Assembly (NCBI GenBank): GCA_030248135.1
Contig: JASANC010001002.1
Coordinates: forward strand, 1 to 64,000
Reading direction: 5' to 3'
From: Theristus sp. LFF4_11
Lineage: Eukaryota; Nematoda; Chromadorea; Monhysterida; Xyalidae
DNA: 64,000 nt
This document shows, piece after piece, positions 42,812-55,200 of this stretch. The notes below the pieces were generated by a model. The model searched no databases and had not been told where the DNA came from. It worked only from the letters and a program-made list of their open reading frames with translations. The translations under genes were made by a program, and so were the position numbers. Within the stretch, counting starts at the first letter, position 1; each line of letters begins with the position of its first letter.

Positions 42812-45800
42812 CTAAGTGTTGCTTTCTGGCGCAGCAGACTGTTTCACCGCCGACGTTTTCTTCTTTTTCGCGACAGTGACGCGTTTCTTTGCGATCATCT
42901 CTTCGACCGCTTTCAACTGCCGCAGCAGCTCTTCTCTGCGCAGTGTTTTGCCGGCACCGTTGCTCTCAGTGGACGTCGCCGAGACGGCAGCGCCCTCGTT
43001 GGCAGCATTCAGTTGGTCCAACAACGCTTGCTCACGCTCCTCTGCCGTTTCACCACCGTCATGTTCAGGTGCGTCCTTCTCTTTGGCGCTCCTCAGCTCG
43101 TCAACAACGTTGTGTTGCTAAACATTTTGGACGCGCAATGGAAAAATGCACGGTAAACCTCATGGTGATAAACCTCATGGGAGGCCAAAAAAACCAACTG
43201 CATTTTGATTTTGTTTCGCTTTGGTTCCCGAGTGTTCGCGTGGATGTTGATTGGCAGTCGGTGAGTTCGTGCTGGAATGCAACGTGACGCTCAGCACGAA
43301 ATGCAAGCGATAAAGAGCGCATAAACGAATCACAATTTACCGAGCCACGTGTTCCGGTGACGACTGCGGCGACACAGCAAGCACATCATTGTCATCGCGT
43401 TTTCTCTCAACAGATTGCACCGATGCTGATCTGTAATGGCTGTTGTGTGCAGGGTGATCCAAAAAAACTACACCATAAGAATCGGCTCTAGCTCGTTAAC
43501 GGGCGAATGGTTCAGGCTAAAAATTTAATCACACATCATTAATACCCATAACTTCTCATTTTTATGTTAAAAATACAGACGAATTGGTCCACCCTATAAT
43601 GAATATGTGATGTTTGGTTAAAATTTCAGCACAAATCATGCACCCGTTGGCGAGGTGGAGCCGATTCTGTGTAGTTTGTTTTCGATCACCCATCATAAAA
43701 AATTCAATGAACTTTCACGCGATCCGCTGTGCCTCTCAAAGAGTATAGTACCGTGCATCAGAGCCCTTTGAGCCAACCGGATCGGAAACACTTGAAAGGC
43801 TTCGTTTGCGACGGCGACGACGGGAACCAACACCAGCGCGCTCATCGTTAGACGATCTGAAATGAGTTTTGACAAGGAAATAAGTGGACAGGTCTGGTTT
43901 GAACTGTGTCGCAATGAGACGATGCCGACATGACCAACAAGTGTGTTCTGTGCATTTAAGTTTGAAAAAAGGTGAAAATCCAGTTTTTTGAATTAAAAAA
44001 AATGTTTTTTTTAAATTATGCCGGAGGAAAATCCGGTGGTCGACAAAAACAGGTGCACTCGAACCACGCTGAGTTCGAATTTTGCATTTTCAGAGCCAAA
44101 ATTAAATCATTTAAGTTTGAAAAAAGGTGAAAATCCAGTTTTTTGAATTAAAAAAAAATGTTTTTTTAAATTATGCCGGAGGAAAATCCGGTGGTCGACA
44201 AAAACAGGTGCACTCGAACCACGCTGAGTTCGAATTTTGCATTTTCAGAGCCAAAATTAAATCATTTTAACTTTTTAAATTTTGACTTTAACTTTCATAA
44301 AAATTACCCCTCTGACGCAAATTTGGAGATACCTTCTGCAACATATGGACCCAAAACCAGGTCGTGTTTCTTGTTCCACATGATTTTTCTGTGTTCCATA
44401 GTGGTTTCTTGAATACGTCAGAAAGAAAACGAACTGGTTGACGTTGTTGTTGATGGACAACGCCGCGCTATTTCGAGACGACCAATCGGCAACACCCAAG
44501 AGTTGACAAGCAATTTTCTTCACTTCAGAATTTTTTGTGTTGTTGCTGTTTTGTCTATTAACAAACTCATGAAACCAATTGCAGAAGCTTGTATCTGAAT
44601 AATGGAATCGTCGATTTTTGTCTCAAAAGTGAAAATTATCAAAAAAAACGGTCAAAAACAAGGTCCACGCGAAATTTTAGCCCAAAAATCATCCAACTCA
44701 CTTTCTGTAAAGTGTCTTAAACGCATTTTTAGAAGAAAGCACAGTTTTGATGGGTAAAATTTTTTTTTATAATTAATTAAAATAACTAATACAAATATCC
44801 GATTAAAAAATAATTAGTTAAAAAATTCGAACCCTATGCGCACTGCGTGTTTTTAGCTTGTGTTGTTTTATGAGCCGACCTTTTCGAGCTGTGCGAGTCA
44901 GCGGTGGACGATGAGCTTTCGCTCATTTTCCGTTTGCGTGCCCTCGCCCACGGATCGATAAAGTCACTGGTCGAGAGCTCTCGATTGCGCTCTTTTGGAA
45001 TGCGTCCAAACTCGTCAACTTCTCGGCGTCGTGGCGGCGGCGAGTCCGCGCGTTCACTGCGGCGACGCTCACCGGAGGCACGCCGGCGACGGGGCGCACG
45101 GTGATGACTGAAGTCGCACAGAATGCACAGACCCGTACTGCTCCGTCTCAGCGCAAAAAATCCAAGTGGCAGGCTTTTTAGCCAGGTCTATTTCGATCTC
45201 ATATGTATTATGATAAACAACGACTCATTGACGTAACACTACACACCCATACTTCATTGCATCTTATTACACAATCTTTTTGTAATGTTGGCCAAGTATC
45301 AAGCGGATGCGCGCGCGAGCGAAGCAAGTGGAAATGCGCAGAGAGCGCACTTTTCTCCATTTGCAATAGCTAGAAGAGAACCCTATTTACAGTAAGTAGA
45401 ACTCTAAGCTACATGCAATCCACTGATTGGTTGGTGATCCCGTGATGCGTTCTGTGCAGGAATAAAACAGCGCGTGCGACTCACTCAGGCAGTGCATCCC
45501 TGGCAGCACTGTCTCCTCGTCGTGTCTCTCGGTTGCGCCGTCGCTCGACGCGTTCATCCAGCAGATCACGGTCACGGAATCCACGGCTGGTGCCGCGGTA
45601 GATCTTCGGCGGCGGGTGACTGAAGTTGCGTGTCTCTGGCGGCGGCGGCAACGCTCGATCCGTGAGGCTGTCCGAGCGCTCCGGCCTGTGCTCGCCACGC
45701 GCAGCACGACGACCATGCGCATGCCGGTCGTGTCTGTCGCTGGTGTCGCGCTCGTGCTGTCTGCTTGGCTCGCGTTCTCTTGGTGGTCGCTCTGCGGCCT

Positions 45801-48800
45801 CTGTTGGCCGTTGCTGTTGTTGTTGGTCCGCTTGTGGTGGGAGAAAGTCACGCGAACGCCACGTTTGCGAGTGATAACGACGATTCGGCGAAATCAACGG
45901 TGGCTCCGGTGAGCGCGACCTAAATGGGACATGTAACTTGCCAGCCATGCTGTTAGACGCAATACAAAAGCAGTCGCATTGACACAATGACAAGAAACCA
46001 AAAAGGCGCACTCATCGCGCGACGAATCGTGATTTGATCTGTGCGAGTCGTGTCTGTTGTAGTGATGTCTGCCTGGCTGCGGTGGCGCGCCGTGGTGCAT
46101 CAGCGGTGCAAACGGGCCTGCCGGTGGTGCTGCGGGCGCGTGCCTCGGCTCACCCGAATGCACATATCTGCCATCCCTGAGCTCCCGACCGTCCGTGAAC
46201 TGTCGTCCCACTCGTTGCTCGTGTTCGCCAGCATGCCGTTTCTGTCGGTCCCTGTGGCGCCGATGCGAGCGTTCACCGTCGTCGTCGTCCGTTGTTGAAC
46301 TTTGCTCACTCTTCTTGTCGTCGTCGTGATCACGTGCTCCACTCGATGAACGGCGTTTCACGCGACGCATCAACTGCGAAAATTGAATACAGTCTAACTC
46401 TATAACATATCCAACCAGCTGATTGCAAACACGTGATGCAAACCAAACTCCGCTTCCACAGCATATCATGCACAGAATGCATTCATCTACCAATCAGCAA
46501 GTTGGATACGTTCGACTACAGTTTCATTACTTGTAAATGTTACGTTTACCTGATAATTTTCTTTGTAAACAAGTCCACGACTATCTACAGTTCATCTGTA
46601 TAATTTATACTATTTTTATACAACTAGCTGATTGGTTGATTGCACACACGTGCAGTTGATACATTCTGTGCAGGCGGATGCGTGCAAGCATCGCTGTGGG
46701 AGCGGAGTTTGTGTGCAACTAGGGACGGAGCCGGTTCCGGTCCGGATTCCAGTTTCCGGCGCCTAAAATTGGATCCGAATCCGGTCCGGACTCCGAAGCA
46801 AATTTGCCGGATCCGACCGGAACAGCCGAGCGAGACCCTGTCGTGAATTCACCAGTTAACTCCTCCGTTTCAGAGCTATTCAATGGTTTGACAAATTCGT
46901 TTCAGTGTTTTGTTGGTTTCGTTGTTCTGCAAACAACGCTACGCTGGTTTGCATTTGGCATGTGATCATTGGTAACTGGTTTACTATTTTTGTCTTGAGT
47001 GGTAACTGATATGCAGCATCGTCCACTTTAAAAAAACGGGGCTACCAGCAATGTGCATGTCTTTTGGCCGACGTTGTTAATGTTCTTGAAAATTTGCACC
47101 TTTTTCGAAATCAGCCATCTTCGTTGGTCATATTCAGTTAGCTCTAGCTGTCAAACAGTTGTCTTTTTTGTGAGCAGTACCGATGACAAGGTGGTGGGGG
47201 GTGAACCGAACCCCAGAGCACCACCGATGTCATATGAATTTCTGTCAGTTGTTGTAATTTTTGGTTGATTCACGTGCCGTGTCTTGCTGACTGTGTCTAT
47301 GTCTGTGCTATTTTATGCTGAAAATGTGATGAAGGAACGACGAAATGAGCGTGGATGTTTTGAGACATAAAAAAGCTATTCCGGTCCGGATTCCGGCAAT
47401 TTCGACCGGATCCGGCACGGCCTGAACACGCTTGGGCCGGATCCGGTTCGGATTCCGGCAAATTTGTCGGATCCATCCCTATCTGCAACTACATTTGTGT
47501 GCAACCAACCAATCAGCTAGTTGTATAGACTAGCCAGATGGACTGTATGTGTAAAAAAAGCCTGTCACGAATCATTGGTTTGTGGGGTGATCTACTGTGC
47601 TTGATTGAGCACATTGCTTGATATATTATCCACATAGTTGTATATATATTATCCACATGGACTGTATTCACCCACCTCTTTCGCTTCTTTCAGGCCACGC
47701 TCCCAGGCCGATTCGGAATCATTCAAGTTTGATTTTTCAAGTTCAGGCAGCAACGGCATTGGTGGTGGAACGTTCATTGGCGGTGGAAATGGCACACCAT
47801 GAGGGCCTGGTGGCATCATACCTTTGTGGACAATTTGGCTAAATAGTCAGATAGTAAAAGTGTGCCCAAGCTTTTGTTTGTGACTGGGCAACATTACTGT
47901 GTTATATTATAACCAGCGCTTTCAGAGGACGAGAACACAAAACGTGCACAAGATTTCGCCACACCTGGTGGTGGTAACATGCCCGGCGGCGGCGGCATCG
48001 GCATACGCATGCGAGGGCCTCCAGGTCGCATTCCTGACATCGGCGGTGCCCCAGCGGAACCGGGACACATGTTCGGTGGAGGCGGCCCCATGAACCTTGC
48101 TGGTGGGCCTTGCATTCTGCATTTCCAAGGGTTTAAAATGTATTTTGTTCAAATTCATAGAATGAAACGTGCAACAAGACAGACACACTTGATTCCTGCA
48201 TGATCATCTCCTTGCGGGTGAAAAAATTTGCACGTGTATCCCCAAGTGCAGTGGCCACGAATAAAGAATTTGCACAGAATCTCCGATGTTGGCCGAGAGT
48301 GGTAGCCGTCACCACCTGGTCCAATCGAAGGCGGCGCTTGCTCGCCAGCTGGAAACGGCGGCGGTGCAACGGATAAGTCACCACCACCGACTGACAGTTG
48401 TGATTTGTACGTTACTTCCGGTGGTTGTAAGAGTGGCTGAAACAGTTGTGTCAAGTGTGAATACTTGCTCTCTGTGCACACACAAAAATAGTTTCGAATT
48501 TCATGCTTGCACGGCAATGACTTACCACTTCGGCTGGCTCCAATTTGGATGCTGGCTTTTGTTTCTCTGCAGCGGCACCACTCTTGTCTGTGTCATCATC
48601 GTCCCTTACTTCACCATCTTCAATTTCATCCAGTTCACCCTCCTCCGCTGATCCGATTGCTTCCTGATCCGACTGAAAAACGGAAATAACCATTTCGGAG
48701 AAAAAATAAAAAAAAACGAAGGTTGATTGCAAAACGTGTGTGTGTGATGTGTTTGTTGACGTATTCTGACGTACGTCGACGTACAGACTACAGAGTGATC

Positions 48801-49523
48801 CAAAACAACTACACGATAAGAATTGGCTCTAGCTCGCCAATGGGTGAATGGCTTGAGCTGAAATTTTAATCAAACACCACATATACCTTTTTTATTTTTG
48901 TGTGTTTGTCTTGTTTGATTTTTTTGGAAAGAAGAATCTTTTTATCAAAATAATAAATAAAAAGCTAAATTTTAATTACGAACAGGATTTGCGAACCATA
49001 AATTATTAACTGATTTTTGTTCGTGCTGTGTTTTGTCAGTGCCGAAACACAAGTCCAACTTGCTGGAACAAAAAATACGAGCCTCTGGTTAATTTCCACA
49101 CGGCTAACAAACATTCAAACTGGCCGCAATAATTTATTTATTCACGACAGGTACATCGGTCTTTTATTACCAAAAATCATGTGGTTTAAAAATATTGTTG
49201 GTGCTAGCGAAAGCGAACAATCATCGGGCCGGAATTGTCTAGCCGAAACTCTTCAAGCCGGAATGAGCGGGTCGGAACTCTTCGGGCCGGAATAGTACAC
49301 GAGCCGTATGAACGGGCCTTTACGTATTTGACAGTCGGCCAAAACCGCGCGTGGTGTCAAACGCTTCTCAAATTTCAATTTCAAATCGCAATCAACGGAC
49401 CTCGATGTCCTCCTGCCGATCTCCAATCTCATGGTCTGACTCTTCATAATCCAGGTCCAGCTGTCTCTCGTTCGCGTGCTCCTCATTCTGCTCGCCATTC
49501 GATGAAACTTCAGACGTGCTCAT
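42812..49523 (-). CDS. ZC3H18: ZC3H18-like CCCH zinc-finger protein
   Basis: Eleven in-frame exons on the minus strand: 49523-49401, 48672-48526, 48436-48189, 48116-47965, 47821-47676, 46373-46012, 45919-45485, 45107-44880, 43856-43752, 43430-43341 and 43091-42812; 771 residues. An acidic N-terminus (EEGELDEIEDGEV) precedes one CCCH finger, CKFFIRGHCTWGYTCKFFHP, near residue 155. Met/Pro/Gly-rich sequence follows, then the signature SAWERGLKEAKE, a long Arg/Ser/Glu/Asp-rich middle, and the C-terminal signature LRREELLRQLKAVEEMIAKKR, which matches the human ZC3H18 C-terminus. ZC3H18 links the nuclear cap-binding complex to RNA export or exosome decay. The exon 11 acceptor (gctgag|gagcgcc) is weak but is the only one keeping frame. 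Introns carry MITEs and a hAT element. A bare 3' splice site precedes the start. Confidence 0.9.
43450..43692. mobile_element. mariner-type MITE in ZC3H18 intron 9
   Basis: Ends CAGGGTGATCC...AACTAC and GTAGTTTG...GATCACCC are inverted repeats, and the arms also share 'gaatcggctc' and 'gagccgattc'. A half copy lies at 48788-48900. The flanking TA is not preserved here. Confidence 0.7.
43953..44266. repeat. 156-bp tandem duplication in ZC3H18 intron 8
   Basis: 'atttaagtttgaaaaaaggtg' begins at 43953 and again at 44109, and the two copies are almost identical, including 'aaattatgccggaggaaaat'. It is a recent local duplication. Confidence 0.9.
46388..46522. mobile_element. Palindromic MITE family M in ZC3H18 intron 5
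   Basis: Shares 'catatccaaccagctgattg' and 'ccaatcagcaagttggatac' arms and 'acagaatgcattc' with the copy at 7020-7173. Ends: ACAGTC and GACTACAGT. Confidence 0.7.
46579..47555. mobile_element. Family M MITE split by a hAT element
   Basis: The outer arms 'tacaactagctgattggttg' and 'caaccaatcagctagttgta' belong to one MITE copy that was opened by the hAT element at 46720-47481. Confidence 0.7.
46720..47481. mobile_element. hAT element with CCGG-rich ends in ZC3H18 intron 5
   Basis: 762 bp, starting TAGGGACGGA and ending TCCATCCCTA. Flanks 'tgtgcaac' (46712-46719) and 'tctgcaac' (47482-47489) agree at 7 of 8 positions. Both subterminal regions hold clustered 'ggtccggattcc' and 'ggatccg' motifs in inverted arrangement. 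No transposase was seen. Confidence 0.82.
48788..48900. mobile_element. Half copy of the 43450 mariner-type MITE
   Basis: 'TA' followed by CAGAGTGATCC and then 'acaactacacgataagaatt' matches the left arm at 43450; the right arm is missing. It is upstream of exon 2, in ZC3H18 intron 1. Confidence 0.65.
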
Positions 49524-49546
49524 CTTGACCACAGTGGCCAACGAAA

Positions 49547-49575
49547 CTGAAAACTGATCAGTTAATTTTAGTTTT
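49547..49575 (-). promoter_or_regulatory. Splice acceptor before ZC3H18 ATG (possible trans-splice site)
   Basis: On the minus strand 'ctgatcagttttcag|tttcg' lies 23 nt before the ATG, with no upstream exon seen. It resembles a spliced-leader acceptor. Confidence 0.5.
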
Positions 49576-50879
49576 ATTTTGCTTTGAACAACAATTTCGT
49601 GCACTATGCGAATTTTGTTCAAGCTTTATAGCAAATTAACAATGCAAAAATGTAATGTTTTCAATATTCTGCTTATCAATTGTGAATTATCCAATTAAAC
49701 AAAAAATAATAACAGGAAAGGAAAATGCATAACAAAGACAACGGTGTTTGTTGTTTTACCCTGGGGACGTCTGGCGCTTTAACCACATACATTCTCCGCC
49801 CAAGAAGCCATCCGAAAAACAAAAATAACCGTCGAATCGGCAAAGTAGTCAAAAACAGGATACAAGGTACAAGTTTGAAAGATGGCACTTTGTTTTAGAT
49901 TGCGCATAACACTTTTCAGCTTTTCGAATGGGGACAGAAAGGTTGAGTTCAAAAGTGCGCAACTCAGTTCTCGATATTGTTTTTGATTTTACATTTTTTA
50001 ATCTCACGAAGATCATTTTTCGACACTGTAAACACGTGCCACTAACATTTTGATGGCTTCGCCGGAAACTTCAGCTTCGCATGAAATACTGCCAACTGTT
50101 AACAGTTAACAATACATTCCTTAAAATTCTACCTATCAATTGATCAATAAATAGTAACTGAGCGAAAGAAGGGTGACACGACACCGCCACTGGTGTGCGT
50201 GCGGCGGCGAGTTTCCACTTGGATCAAGTTTTTGCAAATAGGCAGCTCCAGTTTTTTCAAACGCCTCAGTTTTAGTTTATTTCGACTGCATGCTCCCCGA
50301 TCCATCAGTTTTTTCAGAAACCGAAACCGACGACTTTGAAGGTTGCTTAACGCAGATGATGGTGCCGACATTTTTGGTTGTTTCTTTGATGGAATGTGAG
50401 TATGTGACAAAACGAATGAATTTTTTTAATATTTTGCGATTCAATTAAAGTCTTATAAAAATAGATGGATCGCCTGACGCATATGATTGAATTGTGAAGA
50501 AAAAGTTGTTGCAAGCTGACTGCGCTGATGAAGTTCAAGTTTCGAATTTCTGGAGATGTTTGACATCACGGAGACGAAACGGAATCACGGCACGCAGAGT
50601 GTGTCAGAAGAAAGAGGAAGCGTGGTGGAGGGCACACGAGGGCGTGAGACGACACACAGAACGAAAATATAAAAGTTGCAGTGATTTACACTTTTTTACT
50701 TGACTATCGACTGTACGTACTTGACTCTCAGCTGCTTAAGCCAAACAGAAAGACTCAAAAGAATCTCTGCAACTTTAAACGTAAACAACCTTTTTACTTC
50801 AATTTCCAACCAACCAACTTTCTTTTTTAATGTTAGTTAACCTAACCAACCACTGCCTCTCCTCCCAGTCCCCTGGCGC
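49576..50879. other. Intergenic stretch upstream of ZC3H18
   Basis: No recognised gene. A minus-strand frame at 50144-50371 would encode a basic ~75-residue peptide (MSAPSSALSNLQSRRFRFLK...). It has no family resemblance I know and no splice or poly(A) support, so I do not call it. Confidence 0.4.
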
Positions 50880-51135
50880 TTATCTTTTTTAAAACGCACG
50901 CGTACGGGCACCGGCGTGCTCATGCTCATCATCCACTAGCGCGCGTACACACACGCCCCGGCCTCAACAAAAACTTATTCAAAACGGAATTGTTCTGAGG
51001 TCTGACATCTTCTTTCTCGAAAAGGTTTTACTTGAGTAAAGATTGGGTTGGAGATCAGGGCTTAGGATTTTAAACCTGTAGGTTAAGATTAGAATTTTGT
51101 CCGTTTAAGCAATGTCCGATAACAAGCGTGTTTTA
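50880..51135 (+). repeat. Dispersed repeat family C, diverged copy
   Basis: Collinear with 23670-23942: 'gtgctcatgctcatcatccac', 'actagcgcgcgtacac', 'acttattcaaaacggaattg' and 'gtccgtttaagcaatgtcc'. About 75-80% similar by eye. Confidence 0.65.
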
Positions 51136-51587
51136 CCCGAAGCGTATTTTAGAAAAGAAGGGCAACAACACATATTGCGCTGGCGCACGTGGGTGGCCTT
51201 GTTCTTAGTCACGAACATTTTGCCATCAATCAATGTCTGCGATCAATAAGTTGTGTGTGTGGACCTGTGGAGTTAGCTTAAACGTCTTGCACAGGCAAGG
51301 CAGTACGGTAAATGGATATGGGCAAAGTTTGATTTTCCCGTTTTTGGGTTCAAACCACCAACCCACTCGGTAAAAGCACACAAATTTTTACTCCAAAATT
51401 CTAACTCCAGTGCTTACCCACTACCAATTTTCAATTTCTGATCCCTTTTTGGACCACTTTCAAAAATATTGAGTTTTTGGCGTTCAAATCAAAAACTATT
51501 ACCACGTTATTCAGGACATTTTTGAGTTACCGTGAGCCAAATTCTTGAGAGCTCATTGTACTACCATTGGTCACGTTGTTTTGTCGC

Positions 51588-51812
51588 GTCCATGGCGTAG
51601 CGGTAGAACTTCGGCCTACAGTTCTATAGGTACCGGGTTCGAACCTCGCTGTGGACAAGACATACTCGTGGAAAATTAGAGTGACCAATGAACATCTAAT
51701 GGTCTATTCCCTCCTGAGCCGAGGGTAAAATTGGGCTCGGGGCAGTATTGCCCGTCTCCGCCGGAGTTTGGTACCTTCGGGTTTCCGGAACCGGCGCGCG
51801 TACAAAAAAAAA
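51588..51812 (+). repeat. tRNA-derived SINE
   Basis: The first ~70 nt resemble a tRNA: GTCCATG pairs with CTGTGGAC (two wobble pairs), the A box is 'tggcgtagcggtag', and the B box is 'ggttcgaacct'. An unrelated body and a short A-rich tail follow. A second, interrupted copy starts near 62109 and shares both head and body, so this is a dispersed element and not a lone tRNA gene. Confidence 0.8.
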
Positions 51813-52240
51813 CTCATTCAAAAACGAGGCAAAATTTGAGCTCATTTGAATAAAGAAACAATATTTCAATCTGCTCAGCTCAAATTGATAAGTTTGTTAC
51901 CAGTTTTTATAAAAAAGTGTTTCAACAACGCACGTGCAAAACCACAACATAACCACAGTAAATCACAATCACGTTGAAAAATTTTATAATACAAAACGTC
52001 GCAGACCGCCCTAAACGGATCGCGCGTCGAAATAGTTTAATTACTGCGTGTGATTTTTGAAACATCATGGCGTTTGTCCCCGCAACCGTAAACGCGTGGA
52101 CATGCCAACTGCAGTTTATAAATAATGTGCAAGAAAAATTCAAAAGCTAATGTAACATTTGGGCTGTCTATCCACAGTTTTAAAGCGAATAACGATGAAA
52201 ATTTTTAAATTTTGAATTTTCACATTATCAGTTGATCAAA

Positions 52241-55200
52241 TCACAGTTTCATTGTGGTTACCGACATGAAGGGTTCATCTTGAAACTGAACACGTTTGTG
52301 GCGATATTTGAATTTTTTCGCATCCCACGTTGTGCTGCTACGCTCGGAGTTTGGACTTTTAAGAGATGAGTGTTCACCGTTGTGAACATAGCTGGACGAT
52401 GATGGCGCAATGATCAGAGTTGGGGGAGACATCGAATTGTGCAGCGAAGGACCGGAGGTGACTGATGCATTGCGTCCGTTCAAACCTCGCCAGCTGCCAA
52501 GCATTTTTGTGGCACTGCCAGATCCACGAGCCGGTTCACGCGCAAACACAGCAGTGTTTGACACAGTCGACGGTCGTAATGCACCGGCGAACGTGCCAAA
52601 TCGATGCGCCGACTTTTTGACGTCAGTGGCGACACTACGCAGCTTCGGTGAATATGCGTCACGACGAACCGGCTCCAGGAACATGTAGTCCAAGTCGAAC
52701 TTACCGCTAGCCAGCAAACGATCCCATCGTTTTCCGTCCATAAAAAGTACATTCTCGTCATCGACTGCTGTGCTGTCCCCGCCAGTTGTGCTGTTTGCAC
52801 TGAATCGCACTTCATTCAAATCCTGCAGCGACGAGTGTCGTGCTACTGGTCGAACATGCTGTTGATGAAGTTGGTGTTGTTGCTGTCGCCGCCGCCGCTT
52901 TTGAAGTCTTCGACTTGACGGACCTAAAAGACCAAAAAAAACAAAGTCGGCAGTCGACAACAAAGCTTAAAATTTATCAGCCCTCCCTCCTGACCGGATG
53001 TGACCGTTGTGTCTGGCAGGTTTTGTATGAACACGACTGGCATTGACGGCAACTCGTCGGACATGTCGCTGTGCGTTCGATTCAGAGGACGGTGGTGGTA
53101 GGAATGATGCGTTTGGTGGCCTGGCGCCCAGCTGCTACGCGCGGCACTGCCCTTGACGATGTTGCTCCATGAATTGCTACGCCGCAGATTCTCATAGTAT
53201 GAAGACGATGGCGCCAATTGGCGTTGCTGAGCAGACAGTTTCGCGGCTTGCTCCTCACCAAACAGTTGTTCTTCGAGCTGTCTGCCAGCTGGCAGCGTTC
53301 CGTAGCGGCCCCGTCGGGCCAACGGAACACCGGTGACGTTTGACGGTGAATCACGACCGCCCATCGCTGCCTGTGGACTTGCTGTCGGTGATGGATCTTC
53401 CGGTGGTTCCATGTGATAACCTCGCCTGGTTGTGGTGGCACTGCGTGACAGAGTTACAAAACGTAGCAAAATACTTCACAATGTCAAATCTACTTACTGG
53501 TTATGGTCCAAGTCATTTGCACTTTCTGATTCACTCGTGGAATCCAATTTCAGCGAACGTAGTTTTTCGTAAAGTCTATCACTATCTCTCTGCATTCGGT
53601 GTTCATTGCCGATATTGCTGCTGTCAGTGTGTAACTGCTTGTTTCGCACATCAGAATCGTCGTAAATTGGCCAGAGATTGTTGCCGGCTGCAGCTGATGG
53701 CCCTGCTTGAGGCTGCTCGGCTGTACTGCTTAGAACCATTGCTCTCGCTCGTCGAGGGTGACGCACCGCAGATGGATCACTTCGAACACTGGACAAAAAG
53801 AATTTCGATCACAGTTTTCCAATCCAATCACAGGGTTGAACACACACATCAAAATATACCTTGATGCAGCTGCCGTTGTTGATCGTTTTGAAAGCCGTGC
53901 TATTGTGTCGATGTTCTCATAATAGCGACCTATTGTGAGAGAAGGCATAAATTATGAATTACGAAATTCCAAATAAAACGTGCTTCTATCTTCACCACGT
54001 ATGGTGTGACAATGCATTCTGATCAATCAAACAAAGCAGCAGAAAAATCGTGCCGACCAGCGACATCAAGCTTTGTCGTTGAAGCAGATTTCGGTATGGA
54101 TCGCAACAGTATTGGCTGGTAGACATTCCTGTCGCGGTCGATCACCAATGGCATGTCAGTGTAGAACACCGGCGTCACCGACGAATGACGTGTTTTCTTT
54201 CTAAAATTAAAATTCTGCTTTGCAACAATAGAAGCGGCTGCTAATGCACAGATTCTGTTGGCACTTACTTATGGAATGTGACAAAAAGTGCTGCACAGAC
54301 ACAGACAAGCAGAAGCAACAAGATGCACATGGTGACAACACCGATCACCGACCAAACGTCTTCGTTGCCTAAAAACGTAGGCAAGTTGTATCCCATTCAC
54401 TGCAATATTGTGTTTTCCCTAACTTACTGGTTGTTTTTGGTTGACTGTTGTTTTTTCTCGTTTCACTTGGAGTCAAGATCAGTGGAGTAACGCTGTCTGG
54501 AAAATTGAACGAACATTGAACGAACGCAACGCAATGGTTGATCAAGCTTAGTACTTGCGTTGCTCAACGGGCCAACAGACGAGACTCATGTTCCAGACGG
54601 CGTCGCTGGTGCAGTGCACAACTGGATTGCGTGCTTTGTACGGCACAAGTCTGTAGCCTGTCTCACACTGCACGAGTGCACGGTCGCCAACACGCCTGTG
54701 CTCGTCCAAGTAGACCACACGCCCATTTTCAATCATCAACTCGCCACACTGCACGCTGCTGAGCTCTGCAAGCAACCACAATTCGTCAATGTCCATTGTC
54801 TGTTTTTCAGAAAACGAAAGCGCAACACGAAACTAACGTTGACAGGCAGGAAACGGCGTCGACCAGCGTCCGTTCTGCTGACAGACGACCAGTTTGCTGC
54901 CGTTCAACGTGTAGCCGCGATCGCACGCGAAGATCACCTCGCTGTTCACGTGCACGGCGTCGCCAGTGCTGCGCTGGATGACAAGCCCGTTGGCGATTGT
55001 TGCTGGCGGCGATGGTGCACACGTCACCGCTACAAATTCAAATCCAACCACAATTTACAAAAGAACAAAAAAACGCACCTAAGCTGTTGTGTGCATACAA
55101 ACCTGCACATTTCGGCGGCACGTCCGACCACGAGCCGTCTGCGCTGCACGTCAGCACACGATTATGCGTCGATGCCAGCCGATAGCCGACGTCACAGTTG

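Noticed and set aside
51588..51660. Functional tRNA gene
   Set aside because: The anticodon arm pairs poorly, and a second copy shares the downstream non-tRNA body, so it is a SINE head.
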